From: Tropicimonas sediminicola
Lineage (GTDB): Bacteria; Pseudomonadota; Alphaproteobacteria; Rhodobacterales; Rhodobacteraceae
Direction of reading: 5' to 3'
DNA: 64,000 nt
Assembly (NCBI RefSeq): GCF_900188335.1
Contig: NZ_FZOY01000001.1
Span: forward strand, 1 to 64,000
How positions within the stretch are numbered: position 1 is the first letter of the stretch; each line of letters starts with the position of its first letter. Below are positions 33,712-43,371 of the stretch, piece after piece. The notes under the pieces are model-generated. The model was not told the DNA's origin, searched no databases, and saw only the letters and a program-made list of their open reading frames with translations. A program made the translations under genes and the position numbers.

Positions 33712-35691
33712 TCAGAGCGTGATACGATAGCTCGCGAAGCCGTCGGCGCCTTCGCCGGCGGGCTCGATGGTGACGGCCTTCACGTCGGAGATGTGGTCGG
33801 CCGCCTTGGGGCCGGTCTCGAACAGGACGGTGGTGCCCTCCATCGGCGCAAAGCTCCAGTTGCCGTCCGCCGTCGGGTTGATCGTGCCCTGTTCGACGAT
33901 GTAGCGCACGATGACGTCGCGGTTGGTATCGGGCGCCTCGAGGATGATCGTGTCGCCCATCGCACCGGGGAAGGAGCCGCCACCGCTCGCACGGTAGTTG
34001 TTGGTGGCGATGACGAACTCCATGTCGTCGGTCACCGGTGCGCCTTCGAACTCCAGGTTGACGATCCGGCTCGCCTCCGGGTTCAGCTCCTCGCCCTTCG
34101 GCCCGAAACGGGACGGTTGGGACAGGTCGATCTGGTAGGTTACCCCGTCGATCACGTCGAAATTGTAGGACGGGAACTCGGGGTTCAGCAGCGGTGCGTC
34201 GGTGCTGCCGGGCGCGACCTGGTTGAACATGCCAGCCGACCGCTCCAGCCAGCCCTTGAGCTCGGCGCCGGTCACCTTCACCGCGCGCACGGTGTTGGGA
34301 TAGAGGTAGAGGTCGGCGACGTTCTTGATCGCCACGTCGCCCACCGGCACGTCGGTGTAATACTCGGGGCCGCCACGGCCGCCGGCCTTGAACGGCGCGG
34401 CGGCGGAAAGCAGGGGCAGGCCCTCGTATTCCGCGCCCTTCAGCATCTGGCCGACATACCATTTCTGGGCGATCGAGACGATCTGCACCGACGGATCGTC
34501 CGCCACCAGCGCGAAGTAGCTGTGAAGCGGCGCATCGGTCTTGCCGACCGCGCGGCGGACATAGGCCAGCGTTTCCTCGTGCACGTCCCGGACCGAGTCG
34601 AGAACCGACTCGTCGTCCTCCACCAGCGCGGTGATCGAGCGGTCCTCGTTGCGCTTCGAGATCGGGCGTGCCTCGGTCTCGAAATTGACCACCCGCCAGG
34701 CGTCGCCGTCACGCTCCAGCATCAGGTCGATCAGGCCCATGTGCGAGCCCCAGAAGCCGCCCATCACGGCGGGCTTGCCGTGGATCGTGCCGCGTTCGGC
34801 GTCGACGGCGGCGTAGTCGGCAAAGGTGGGCGACGGGAACACGAGGTGGTTGTGCCCGGTCATCAGCGCGTCGATGCCCTCGACCTCCGCAAGCGGCACC
34901 GAGGCGTTCTCCATCAGGTCTGTCCGGTCGGCCGAGCCGATCCCGGAATGGCTGAGCGCGATGATCAGGTCGCAGCCTTCCTCGCGCATCTGCGGCACCC
35001 AGGCCTGCGCCGTCTCGACGATGTCGCGGGTCTGGACGTTGCCCTCGAGGTGTCGGCGGTCCCAGTTCATGATCTGAGGTGGCACGAAGCCGATCAGGCC
35101 GACGCGGATCGGATGGGTGGTGCCGTCGCCCATGGTGATCTCGCGGTCGAGGATCACGTAGGGTTTGATGAAGGTCGTGTCCTTCGTCGGGTCTGCGCCC
35201 ATTTCCTTCGCGATGTTCGCGCAGACCACGGGGAATTCCGCCCCGGCGAGAGACTTCTCGAGGAAATCGAGCCCGTAGTTGAACTCGTGGTTGCCCAGCG
35301 TCGAGGCGTCGTAGCCGACCGCGTTCATCGCGGTGATGATCGGGTGCATGTCGCCTTCCTTCATGCCCCGCTCGTAGGCGATGTAGTCGCCCATCGGGTT
35401 GCCCTGCAGGAAGTCGCCGTTGTCCACCAGCATGGAGTTGGTCGCCTCGGCGCGGATGCCCTCGATGATCGTGGCCGTGCGCGACAGGCCGACCGTGTCG
35501 ATCGCGCGGTCGGAATAGTAGTCGTAGGGGAAGACGTGCACGTGCAGGTCGGTCGTTTCCATGATCCGCAGGTGGGCCTGGTTGTTGGCGGCGCGGGCGG
35601 AGAAGGGGTGGAGAGTGATCAACGAGGCGCCTGCAAGACTGCCCGCGAGGAATCCACGGCGGGAAAGTTGGAAAGTGGTGTTATGCGGCAT
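33712..35691 (-). CDS. cpdB: Periplasmic 2',3'-cyclic-nucleotide 2'-phosphodiesterase/3'-nucleotidase
   Basis: A 659-residue secreted metallophosphoesterase. A twin-arginine signal ([19 protein letters not shown]) is followed by the dinuclear-metal domain: [53 protein letters not shown] and [11 protein letters not shown]. The C-terminal 5'-nucleotidase domain follows from about residue 400 ([15 protein letters not shown] near the end). The enzyme salvages phosphate and nucleosides from cyclic nucleotides produced by RNA breakdown. ATG at 35691 has GGGAG seven bases upstream; in-frame sequence further upstream is antisense to nudC and non-homologous. Alone on its strand, divergent from nudC. 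Confidence 0.92.
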   Translation of the reverse strand: MPHNTTFQLSRRGFLAGSLAGASLITLHPFSARAANNQAHLRIMETTDLHVHVFPYDYYSDRAIDTVGLSRTATIIEGIRAEATNSMLVDNGDFLQGNPMGDYIAYERGMKEGDMHPIITAMNAVGYDASTLGNHEFNYGLDFLEKSLAGAEFPVVCANIAKEMGADPTKDTTFIKPYVILDREITMGDGTTHPIRVGLIGFVPPQIMNWDRRHLEGNVQTRDIVETAQAWVPQMREEGCDLIIALSHSGIGSADRTDLMENASVPLAEVEGIDALMTGHNHLVFPSPTFADYAAVDAERGTIHGKPAVMGGFWGSHMGLIDLMLERDGDAWRVVNFETEARPISKRNEDRSITALVEDDESVLDSVRDVHEETLAYVRRAVGKTDAPLHSYFALVADDPSVQIVSIAQKWYVGQMLKGAEYEGLPLLSAAAPFKAGGRGGPEYYTDVPVGDVAIKNVADLYLYPNTVRAVKVTGAELKGWLERSAGMFNQVAPGSTDAPLLNPEFPSYNFDVIDGVTYQIDLSQPSRFGPKGEELNPEASRIVNLEFEGAPVTDDMEFVIATNNYRASGGGSFPGAMGDTIILEAPDTNRDVIVRYIVEQGTINPTADGNWSFAPMEGTTVLFETGPKAADHISDVKAVTIEPAGEGADGFASYRITL

Positions 35692-35913
35692 GGCCAGCTC
35701 CCGGGTCATGAGTGTCTGTCGGGAGTATGGCACCGCGATAACATCTGTATGAACCTGATTCCGTAGTCGGTGGAAAAACTTCTCGTCGCAAGGCCGCCGC
35801 GCCGAATTTGTCTGTTTCCATGCAAGCGAGCCGAAACCGAATGCCTTCAGAGGTTTGCGCCTGCGCCCGGCACGTGGCAAGGGTCGCGGGATCGATGGCA
35901 GGAGGCAGGTGCA

Positions 35914-36882
35914 ATGCGACTCGCGGAGACGGTGACCTTTGGCGGCGGCGGTCTCGCGCGCGTGGCCGAACTGCGCGGCGACCGGGACGCCATCGAGCGA
36001 CTCATGGCCGATCCGGCCGCGAAGATCCTGCCGATGTGGCAGGCCAAGCCCCTGGTGCATGGCGAGGCGACGCTGGGATTGCGCGGCGTGCCGGCAGATG
36101 CCGAGATCCTGCGCCATGCCGAGGAGCCGCCGATCTTTCTCGGCCTCGACGGCAAGGTGCCATGGTTCGCTGCCGATGTCTCCGCCTGGGTGCCGGAGGG
36201 GCAGGTCGTGGAAACCGTCGGCGCCTTCGTCGACCTCTCCGAACAGCTCTATCCCGATCTCGGCGAGGACAGCCGCTTCGTCGAGCTGCGGGCCAGCATG
36301 ACCCGGCTCTCGCCACTGGATGCCGAGATCGCGGCCACGGCGCGGGCGCTGCATGCCTGGCACGGAACCCACGGGTTCTGCGCCCGCTGCGGGGTAAAGA
36401 CCCACCCGGCCAAGGCCGGCTGGCAGCGTGACTGCCCGGCCTGCGGCGCGTCGCATTTCCCGCGCACCGACCCGGTGGTGATCATGCTCATCACCCACGG
36501 CAACTCGGTGCTGCTCGGGCGGAGCCCCGGCTGGCCGGAGGGGATGTTCTCGCTGCTCGCGGGCTTCGTGGAGCCGGGCGAGACCGTCGAGGCGGCGGTG
36601 CGGAGGGAGGTCGTCGAAGAGGCGGGGGTCGAGGTCGGCGCGGTCTCCTATCTCGCCTCGCAGCCCTGGCCATTTCCGGCCTCCCTGATGATCGGTTGCC
36701 GCGGGCAGGCGAAGAGCCGCGCGATCCGGATCGACCCGGAAGAGATCGAGGAGGCCATCTGGGTCAGCCGCGAGGAGATGCTCGAGGTCTTCACGGGCGG
36801 GCATCCGCGCATCAGGGCGCCGCGCAATGGCGCGATTGCGCGCTTCATCCTGTCACACTGGCTTGCGGATCGGCTGGATTGA
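35914..36882 (+). CDS. nudC: NAD(+)/NADH pyrophosphatase (Nudix hydrolase)
   Basis: A 322-residue Nudix enzyme that cleaves NADH to NMNH and AMP and can remove NAD caps from RNA. A zinc ribbon (CARCG...CPACG near residues 165-190) precedes the Nudix box [26 protein letters not shown] (residues 222-247), and the NudC-specific [11 protein letters not shown] follows. ATG at 35914 has AGGAGG eight bases upstream; the open frame extends 48 codons further without homology. It is followed 43 bases later by an SRPBCC gene. Confidence 0.94.
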   Translation: MRLAETVTFGGGGLARVAELRGDRDAIERLMADPAAKILPMWQAKPLVHGEATLGLRGVPADAEILRHAEEPPIFLGLDGKVPWFAADVSAWVPEGQVVETVGAFVDLSEQLYPDLGEDSRFVELRASMTRLSPLDAEIAATARALHAWHGTHGFCARCGVKTHPAKAGWQRDCPACGASHFPRTDPVVIMLITHGNSVLLGRSPGWPEGMFSLLAGFVEPGETVEAAVRREVVEEAGVEVGAVSYLASQPWPFPASLMIGCRGQAKSRAIRIDPEEIEEAIWVSREEMLEVFTGGHPRIRAPRNGAIARFILSHWLADRLD

Positions 36883-36925
36883 CGCGAAACATCGCCGTGA
36901 AAAGCACGAACACCGGGGACACCAA

Positions 36926-37378
36926 ATGAAGCTTTCGACCCAAGAGGAGATCGACGCGCCGATCGAGCGGATCTGGGCCGCGGTCACCAATGCCGGCGAT
37001 TACGAGCGCCAGGTGCGGCGCAAGGGCGTGGAAGTGACGCGTCATTCGGAAGGTGCCGATCTCGGCGTCGGCACGACCTGGACCGCGAAGTTCGACTTCC
37101 GGGGGCTGCAGCGCGAGCTTCACACCGAGATCTCGACCTTCGACGCGCCGAACCTGCTGGTGCTCGATTCGGTCGTGGGCGGGGTGGACGCCGTGGCGCA
37201 GGTCGAGCTGACCGAGCTTCCCGGCAATCGCACGCGCCTCGCTGCCTCGGTGGACATGAAGCCGACCTCGATCCCGGGCCGCGTGCTGATCCAGACGCTC
37301 CGGCTGGCCAAGACGACGCTGACCAACCGGTTCCAGCGCCGGGTGCGCCGCTTCGCCCGCGAGATGGAACAGCTCTGA
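36926..37378 (+). CDS. SRPBCC (START/Bet v1-like) family protein
   Basis: A 150-residue protein with the SRPBCC pattern: MKLSTQEEIDAPIERIWAAVTNAGDYE at the start and GVGTTWTAKFDFRGLQRELHTEIS in the middle. The final helix is basic (NRFQRRVRRFAREMEQL). The fold binds hydrophobic ligands; no specific role is known. It could be mistaken for CoxG of the CO dehydrogenase system, but it lacks the longer C-terminus and is far from the coxDE-like genes here. ATG at 36926 follows GGGGACACC and starts homology. Confidence 0.8.
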   Translation: MKLSTQEEIDAPIERIWAAVTNAGDYERQVRRKGVEVTRHSEGADLGVGTTWTAKFDFRGLQRELHTEISTFDAPNLLVLDSVVGGVDAVAQVELTELPGNRTRLAASVDMKPTSIPGRVLIQTLRLAKTTLTNRFQRRVRRFAREMEQL

Positions 37379-37384
37379 TCGCCG

Positions 37385-37405
37385 CGCGGCGTCAGTGACG
37401 CCGCG
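37385..37405. terminator. Hairpin between convergent SRPBCC and prephenate dehydratase genes
   Basis: CGCGGCGT and ACGCCGCG form an 8-bp stem with a 5-base loop beginning 7 bases after the SRPBCC stop and overlapping the last codons of the convergent gene. No T-run follows on either strand. Confidence 0.3.
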
Positions 37406-38231
37406 GATCGGCGGGGTAGACGCCCAGGATGTCGAGCCGGTCGGTGAAATAGGCCAGCTCCTCGAGCGCGAGCTTCACGCTGCGGTCGTCGGGGTGGCCT
37501 TCGATGTCGGCATAGAACTGCGTCGCCGAGAACGAGCCGTCGACCATGTAGCTTTCCAGCTTGGTCATGTTGACTCCGTTGGTGGCAAAGCCGCCCATCG
37601 CCTTGTAGAGCGCGGCGGGGATGTTGCGGACGCGGAAGACGAAGGTGGTCATCATGCCGTCGTCGCCGCGCCGGCTGTGGTCGGGCTGGCGCGACATGAT
37701 CAGGAAGCGCGTGGTGTTATGCGCCTGGTCCTCGATGTGTCGGGCCAGGATGTTGAGGCCATAGGCTTCCGCCGCGAGGTCCGAGGCCAGCGCGCCGACG
37801 TTGCGCAGCCCGCGCCGCGCGATGTCGGCCGCAGCACCGGCGCTGTCTGCCGCCGCTTCGCCACGGATGCCGAACTGGTCGAGGAAGCCCCGGCACTGCG
37901 GCAGCAGGACGAGATGGGCACGCACGGTCTCGATCTCTTCCATCTGCACGCCGGGCAGGGCCATCAGGCTGATGTGCACGCGCACGAAGGCTTCATCCAC
38001 GATATGCAGCCCGCTTTCGGGCAGCAGGCGGTGGATATCGGCCACGCGACCGTAGGTGGTGTTTTCCACCGGAAGCATCGCCAGATCGGCCTTTCCGCTC
38101 TGCACGGCCTCGATGGTTTCCTCGAAGGAATGGCAGGGCTGGGCTTCGTATTCGGGCCGCGCGTCGTGGCAGGCCTGGTGCGAATAGGCACCGGGCTCGC
38201 CCTGGAACGCGATGCGGGGACGATCTGTCAT
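37392..38231 (-). CDS. pheA: Prephenate dehydratase
   Basis: A 279-residue enzyme of phenylalanine biosynthesis converting prephenate to phenylpyruvate. Motifs: IAFQGEPGAYSHQAC at the start, MLPVENTTYGRV (substrate loop) and the catalytic TRF in HNTTRFLIMSR near residue 180. The C-terminal ACT regulatory domain carries GVNMTKLESYMVDG, the phenylalanine-binding ESR-like segment. It is a stand-alone dehydratase without chorismate mutase. ATG at 38231 starts MTDRPRIAFQG; an upstream in-frame ATG lies in the promoter. It is divergent from the cytochrome c gene. Confidence 0.95.
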   Translation of the reverse strand: MTDRPRIAFQGEPGAYSHQACHDARPEYEAQPCHSFEETIEAVQSGKADLAMLPVENTTYGRVADIHRLLPESGLHIVDEAFVRVHISLMALPGVQMEEIETVRAHLVLLPQCRGFLDQFGIRGEAAADSAGAAADIARRGLRNVGALASDLAAEAYGLNILARHIEDQAHNTTRFLIMSRQPDHSRRGDDGMMTTFVFRVRNIPAALYKAMGGFATNGVNMTKLESYMVDGSFSATQFYADIEGHPDDRSVKLALEELAYFTDRLDILGVYPADPRRH

Positions 38232-38355
38232 TGGTTTTAGCCCCTGATTATCAAGTTGATGCGACGATATGGCGGGTGACCGGGCAAACTTCAACTTGCA
38301 CCATGGGCCGTGAACCACGATAGATGCGCGAAACGTTCATTCAGCGGGATGCGAC

Positions 38356-38877
38356 ATGTTCGACACGATGACACTCACCAAGACCGTTGGCGCCCTCTGC
38401 GGGTCCCTGCTGGTCTTTCTGCTTGGCGTCTGGGCCGCCGAATCCCTCTACCACGTGGGTGGCGGCCACGGAGATGAAGACCATCAGGCCTATGTGATCC
38501 CAACCGACGAAGGCGAGGAAGCCGGCGGCGAAGAAGCCGAGGAAGTGGATTTCGGAGCCCTGCTCGCCAACGCGGACGTGGGCTCGGGCGAGACGCTGTT
38601 CAAGAAATGCCAGGCCTGCCACGCGCTGGAGCCGGGCGTGAACAAGGTTGGCCCGTCGCTGCACAACGTGGTCGGCAAGCAGGTTGCCGCAGAGGCAGGC
38701 TTTGCCTATTCCGGCGCGCTGGTTGCCGTGGCCGACGTCTGGACCCCCGAGCACCTCAACGGTTTCCTTGAGAACCCGAAGTCCTACGCGCCGGGCACCA
38801 AGATGTCCTTCGCCGGCTTCAAGAAGGCCGAGGACCGCGCCGACATCATCGCCTACCTGGAAAGCGCCGGCAGCTGA
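38356..38877 (+). CDS. Membrane-anchored cytochrome c (c-552/cytochrome cy type)
   Basis: A 173-residue class I cytochrome c. An uncleaved-looking N-terminal helix (GALCGSLLVFLLGVWAAESLY) anchors it. An acidic linker rich in Glu and Gly (residues 35-70) acts as a flexible tether. The haem domain carries CQACH near residue 87 and the methionine ligand in TKMSFAG near residue 150. This build matches the membrane-tethered cytochrome cy/c552 of Rhodobacterales and Paracoccus, which shuttles electrons from the bc1 complex to terminal oxidases such as the cbb3 oxidase encoded further right. A strong terminator follows. Confidence 0.88.
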   Translation: MFDTMTLTKTVGALCGSLLVFLLGVWAAESLYHVGGGHGDEDHQAYVIPTDEGEEAGGEEAEEVDFGALLANADVGSGETLFKKCQACHALEPGVNKVGPSLHNVVGKQVAAEAGFAYSGALVAVADVWTPEHLNGFLENPKSYAPGTKMSFAGFKKAEDRADIIAYLESAGS

Positions 38878-38904
38878 CCGCGCGCCATTTCGGCGAAAGA
38901 CATG

Positions 38905-38933
38905 CCGCCTCTCCGCAAGGAGGGGCGGTTTTT
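38905..38933 (+). terminator. Rho-independent terminator after the cytochrome c gene
   Basis: CCGCCTCTCC-GCAA-GGAGGGGCGG forms a 10-position stem (one G-T wobble) capped by a GCAA tetraloop and followed by TTTTT, 27 bases after the stop. Confidence 0.85.
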
Positions 38934-39065
38934 CGTTCCGGTCGGTCGCGCCCGCCCGGATGACCGGTGCTCACACGGGCTCACGGAATCTCGCCTTGTC
39001 GATGCTGCGCATGCTCACTAGCCTGCCTTGCAACGCTCGAGACACAACCGCCGCGAGGATGCCCG

Positions 39066-40934
39066 ATGACTCTGACCCGCTTCCTGCCTTCCCTGCGCTC
39101 CGCCCTGACCGCCGGGGCCCTGCTCGCGCTGTCGACGGCAGCCCTGGCCGCGCCCGAGGGGTGGATCACGTCGCACGGCATATCGACCTTTCCGGGCGAG
39201 CTGAAATACCCGGCCGACTTTCCGCATCTCGAATATGTGAACCCTGACGCTCCCAAGGGCGGCGAAATGTCGATCTGGGCCTTTGGCGGCTACGATTCGA
39301 TGAATCCCTACACGATCAAGGGCCGCGCCGACCGGCTCGCGAGCGCCCCCTACGAGAGCCTGCTGGAAGGTGTGGCCGACGAGATCGGCAGCGACTACGG
39401 CCTGCTCGCCGAAAGCATCGAATACCCGGAGGACCGCAGCGAGGTGATCTTCACCCTGCGTCCGGAGACGAAGTTCTCCGACGGCTCGCCGCTGACCGCC
39501 GAGGATGTGCTGTTCACCTACGAGCTGTTCCGCGACAAGGGCCTCCCCAGCTTTCGCGCGGTGCTGCGCCAGCAGGTCGAGAGCGCCGCGGTGCTCGACG
39601 AGCGACGCATCCGCTACGTCTTTGTCGAGGACCAGCCCAAGCGCGACCTGATCCAGACCGTGGGTGGGCTGCCGGTGTTCTCCAAGGCGCATTACGAGGC
39701 CAACGGGCTCGACCTCGAGGAAAACTCGATGACGCCGTTCCTCGGCTCCGGCCCCTATGTGCCGGCGGTGATGAACGTGGGCGAACGCACGATCTACCGC
39801 CGCAACCCCGACTACTGGGGCAAGGATCTGCCGCAGAACATCGGCCGGCACAATTTCGACAGTATCCGCCTGGAATACTTTGCCGACTACAACGTGGCGC
39901 TCGAGGGCTTCAAGGGCGGGGCCTACCACTTCCGCAACGAGGCCAGTTCCAAGAACTGGGCCACCAGCTATGACTTCCCGGCCGTCAACAACGGCCATGT
40001 CGTCAAGGCCGAGCTGGACGACGGGACGATCGCGACCGGCCAGAGCTTCGTGATGAACCTGCGGCGGGAGCAGTTCAAGGATCCGAAGGTGCGCGAGGCA
40101 ATCGGGCTTCTGTTCAACTTCGAATGGTCGAACGAGCAACTCTTCTACGGCATCTACGAGCGGATCAATTCCTTCTGGGAGAACTCCGACCTCGCCGCGA
40201 CGGGCCTGCCCTCCGAGGCAGAGCTGGCGCTTCTGGAACCGCTGGCCGACAAGCTGCCCGAAGGCGTGCTCGACAGCGAGCCGGTCATGGCGCCGGTCTC
40301 CGGCCCGCGGCAGCTCGACCGCGGCAACCTGCGCAAGGCGTTGGCGCTGCTGGACGAGGCGGGCTGGGAAGTGGGCTCCGACGGGATGCGGCGCAAGGAC
40401 GGCAAGACGCTGAAGGTGGAATTCCTGAACGACAGTCAGACCTTCGACCGCGTGATCAACCCCTATGTCGAGAACCTGCGCCGCGCAGGCATCGACGCCG
40501 TGCACAACCGCGTGGACCAGGCCGAAGCGACCAACCGCGAACGCTCCTACGATTTCGACATCATGACCGACCAGTTCCCGATGGGGTATATCCCCGGTGC
40601 GGGGCTCCAGCAGTATTTCGGCTCGGAGACGGCCGACAGCTCGGTCTTCAACTCCATGGGCCTGAAATCCGAGGCGGTGGATTCTCTGATCGACACCATC
40701 ACCGCCGCCGAAACCCAGGAAGAGCTACAGGCCGGTGTGCGCGCGCTCGACCGGGTGCTCCGGGCCGAGCGGTTCTGGGTGCCGCAATGGTACAAGAACA
40801 AGCACACCGTAGCCTATTTCGATATGTACGAGCACCCCGAACCCTTGCCGCCCTATGCGCTCGGCAATCTGGATTTCTGGTGGTATAACGCCGAAAAGGC
40901 CGAGAAGCTGAAAGCAGCCGGCGTGCTGCGATAA
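39066..40934 (+). CDS. yejA: Peptide ABC transporter substrate-binding protein (YejA-like)
   Basis: A 622-residue periplasmic binding protein of the SBP_bac_5 family. A signal peptide (residues 1-28, ending ALAA) precedes WITSHGISTFPGELKYPADFPHLEYVNPDAPKGG, a YejA hallmark read in two parts here. Further blocks are LRPETKFSDGSPLTAEDVLFTYELF and RRNPDYWGKDLPQNIGRHNFD. E. coli YejABEF imports peptides and microcin C. ATG at 39066 has GAGG seven bases upstream; the open frame extends 33 codons upstream. It is the first gene of yejABEF, 27 bases before yejB. Confidence 0.9.
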   Translation: MTLTRFLPSLRSALTAGALLALSTAALAAPEGWITSHGISTFPGELKYPADFPHLEYVNPDAPKGGEMSIWAFGGYDSMNPYTIKGRADRLASAPYESLLEGVADEIGSDYGLLAESIEYPEDRSEVIFTLRPETKFSDGSPLTAEDVLFTYELFRDKGLPSFRAVLRQQVESAAVLDERRIRYVFVEDQPKRDLIQTVGGLPVFSKAHYEANGLDLEENSMTPFLGSGPYVPAVMNVGERTIYRRNPDYWGKDLPQNIGRHNFDSIRLEYFADYNVALEGFKGGAYHFRNEASSKNWATSYDFPAVNNGHVVKAELDDGTIATGQSFVMNLRREQFKDPKVREAIGLLFNFEWSNEQLFYGIYERINSFWENSDLAATGLPSEAELALLEPLADKLPEGVLDSEPVMAPVSGPRQLDRGNLRKALALLDEAGWEVGSDGMRRKDGKTLKVEFLNDSQTFDRVINPYVENLRRAGIDAVHNRVDQAEATNRERSYDFDIMTDQFPMGYIPGAGLQQYFGSETADSSVFNSMGLKSEAVDSLIDTITAAETQEELQAGVRALDRVLRAERFWVPQWYKNKHTVAYFDMYEHPEPLPPYALGNLDFWWYNAEKAEKLKAAGVLR

Positions 40935-40961
40935 CAACAACAGGCAGGGCAGAGCACCTTC

Positions 40962-42122
40962 ATGGGCGCCTATATCCTACGGCGATTGCTGCTGATCATT
41001 CCGACGCTGTTCGGGATCATGCTGATCAATTTCGTGCTGACGCAATTCGTCCCCGGCGGGCCGATCGAACAGATCATCGCCCAGGTCGAGGGCGAGGGCG
41101 ACGTGTTCCAGGGCATTGCGGGCGGCGGTGACGCCGGCGGCGGGGCCGGCATGGAGAGCGCGGCGGACGACCGCTACCTCGGCGCGCGCGGCCTGCCGCA
41201 GGATTTCCTCGACGAACTCGAAGTGGACATGGGATTTGCCCGGATCACCTGCGCGGAAGGGTTCGAGGGCACACCCACGCTCGACGACCCGGCCTGCGAG
41301 AAGGAGGCCATCGGGATCATGGAGCGCTTTGCCATCCTGATGGGCAACTACCTGCGCTTCGACTTCGGCGAGAGCTACTTCCGCTCGATCTCCGTGGTGG
41401 ACCTGGTGATCGAGAAGATGCCGGTTTCCATCACCCTCGGGCTCTGGTCGACGCTGATCGCCTACATCGTCTCGATCCCGCTCGGTATCCGCAAGGCGGT
41501 GAAGGACGGATCGAGCTTCGACACCTGGACCTCGGGCTTCATCATCGTCGCCTACGCGATCCCGGGGTTCCTGTTCGCGATCCTGTTGCTGGTGCTCTTT
41601 GCCGGCGGCTCCTACTGGCAGATCTTCCCGTTGCGCGGGCTGGTCTCGGAGGGCTGGGAGGACATGAGCCTGCTGGGCAAGATCGGCGACTACTTCTGGC
41701 ACATCACCCTGCCGGTGATCGCCTCCACCATCTCCAGCTTCGCCACGCTGACGCTGCTGACCAAGAACTCCTTCCTGGACGAGATCAAGAAGCAGTACGT
41801 GATCACCGCCAAGGCCAAGGGCCTCAGCGAGAGCCGCGTGCTCTATGGCCACGTCTTCCGCAACGCGATGCTGATCGTGATCGCGGGCTTCCCTGCGGCA
41901 TTCCTCAGCGTCTTCTTCGGGGCCTCGATCATCATCGAGACGATCTTCTCGCTGGACGGGCTCGGGCGGCTCGGCTTCGAGGCCGCCGTCGCAAGGGATT
42001 ATCCGGTGGTGTTCGGCACGCTCTATGTCTTCGGGCTGATCGGCCTGCTGGTCGGGATCCTCTCCGACATGATGTATGTCTTCGTCGATCCGCGGATCGA
42101 CTTCGAAAGCCGGCAGGTGTGA
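40962..42122 (+). CDS. yejB: Peptide ABC transporter permease (YejB-like)
   Basis: A 386-residue permease starting [37 protein letters not shown], typical of YejB/DppB. A long periplasmic insert (residues 45-115, glycine-rich GDAGGGAG and a Cys pair) follows the first helix, as in YejB. The EAA-like loop [23 protein letters not shown] near residue 285 contacts the ATPase. It is followed 1 base later by yejE. Confidence 0.92.
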   Translation: MGAYILRRLLLIIPTLFGIMLINFVLTQFVPGGPIEQIIAQVEGEGDVFQGIAGGGDAGGGAGMESAADDRYLGARGLPQDFLDELEVDMGFARITCAEGFEGTPTLDDPACEKEAIGIMERFAILMGNYLRFDFGESYFRSISVVDLVIEKMPVSITLGLWSTLIAYIVSIPLGIRKAVKDGSSFDTWTSGFIIVAYAIPGFLFAILLLVLFAGGSYWQIFPLRGLVSEGWEDMSLLGKIGDYFWHITLPVIASTISSFATLTLLTKNSFLDEIKKQYVITAKAKGLSESRVLYGHVFRNAMLIVIAGFPAAFLSVFFGASIIIETIFSLDGLGRLGFEAAVARDYPVVFGTLYVFGLIGLLVGILSDMMYVFVDPRIDFESRQV

Positions 42123-42123
42123 C

Positions 42124-43284
42124 ATGACGGACCAGCCGCTCGACACCCCCGTGCGCCCGAAGAAGGGCCTATTCTCCCTCTCGCCGCTGAACCAGCGGCG
42201 CTGGCGCAACTTCAAGCGCAACCGGCGGGCCTACTGGTCGCTGATCATCTTCGCGGTGCTCTTCGTGACCTCGCTGTTCGCCGAATTCATCGCCAATGAC
42301 CGGCCGATCCTGATCCAGCATCGGGGCGAATACTATTTCCCGATCCGGAACTTCTATCCCGAGACGGCCTTTGGCGGCGATTTCCCGACGGAGGCCGTCT
42401 ATCGCGACGTCGAGGTGCAATGCCTGATCGTCTCGGGCGGGCTCGAATGGTGCTTCGACGATCCCGAGGGGGTCATCGAGCAGGTCGAGGCCGGCGCCAC
42501 GGAAATCGAGGGCGATGAGGTCGTCCGTGGCTGGATGATCTGGCCGATCGTGCCCTACAGCTACAACACGCCCAACACGCTCGGGCAGCCCGCGCCCTCG
42601 CCGCCGGACGCCGATCACTGGCTTGGCACCGACGACGCGACCCGGGACGTGCTGGCGCGGGTGATCTACGGCTTCCGGCTGTCGATCCTGTTCACCCTGA
42701 TCGTCACCGTCAGTGCCTCGATCATCGGTATCGTCGCGGGCGCGGTTCAGGGCTATTTCGGCGGCTGGATCGACCTCGTGTTCCAGCGCTTCATCGAGAT
42801 CTGGGTCTCCACGCCGTCGCTCTACATCATCATCATCATGTTCGCGATCCTGGGGCGAAGTTTCTGGCTGCTGGTCTTCCTGACAGTGCTCTTCGGCTGG
42901 CCGGCCCTCGTCGGCGTGGTGCGGGCGGAGTTCCTGCGGGCGCGAAACCTCGAATACGTGCGCGCGGCCAAGGCGCTCGGCGTATCGAACTGGAAGATCA
43001 TGTTCCGCCACATGCTGCCCAACGCCATGGTGGCGACGCTCACCATGCTGCCCTTCATCGTGACGGCGACCATCGGCTCGCTGGCCTCGCTCGATTTCCT
43101 CGGCTTCGGGCTTCCGTCCTCGGCGCCCTCCCTGGGGGAGCTGACCTTACAGGCCAAGCAGAACCTGCAGGCGCCCTGGCTCGGCTTCACGGCATTCTTC
43201 GTCTTCGCGATCATGTTGTCGCTGCTGGTGTTCATCTTCGAAGGCGTCCGCGATGCCTTTGATCCGCGAAAGACCTTCCAATGA
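42124..43284 (+). CDS. yejE: Peptide ABC transporter permease (YejE-like)
   Basis: A 386-residue permease. It starts with a cytoplasmic basic segment and SPLNQRRWRNFKRNRRAYWSL before the first helix, then a periplasmic loop with the YejE-typical NDRPILIQHRGEYYFPI. WLGTDDATRDVLARVIYGFRLSI and RAAKALGVSNWKIMFRHMLPNAM (EAA loop) are conserved DppC/YejE features. The chosen ATG at 42124 is 1 base after the yejB stop. Confidence 0.92.
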   Translation: MTDQPLDTPVRPKKGLFSLSPLNQRRWRNFKRNRRAYWSLIIFAVLFVTSLFAEFIANDRPILIQHRGEYYFPIRNFYPETAFGGDFPTEAVYRDVEVQCLIVSGGLEWCFDDPEGVIEQVEAGATEIEGDEVVRGWMIWPIVPYSYNTPNTLGQPAPSPPDADHWLGTDDATRDVLARVIYGFRLSILFTLIVTVSASIIGIVAGAVQGYFGGWIDLVFQRFIEIWVSTPSLYIIIIMFAILGRSFWLLVFLTVLFGWPALVGVVRAEFLRARNLEYVRAAKALGVSNWKIMFRHMLPNAMVATLTMLPFIVTATIGSLASLDFLGFGLPSSAPSLGELTLQAKQNLQAPWLGFTAFFVFAIMLSLLVFIFEGVRDAFDPRKTFQ

Positions 43285-43371
43285 CCGGGCCGGCGGACAG
43301 GACGGAGCGGGGCTTCCTGCCCCTCGCACTCCGGGGCTACTTGAGACCAGATGATGAGGCAGGGCCGCGCG

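Noticed and set aside
36926-37378. SRPBCC protein as CoxG of a CO dehydrogenase system
   Set aside because: It lacks the longer CoxG C-terminus and is more than 20 kb from the coxDE-like genes; context is nudC and pheA.
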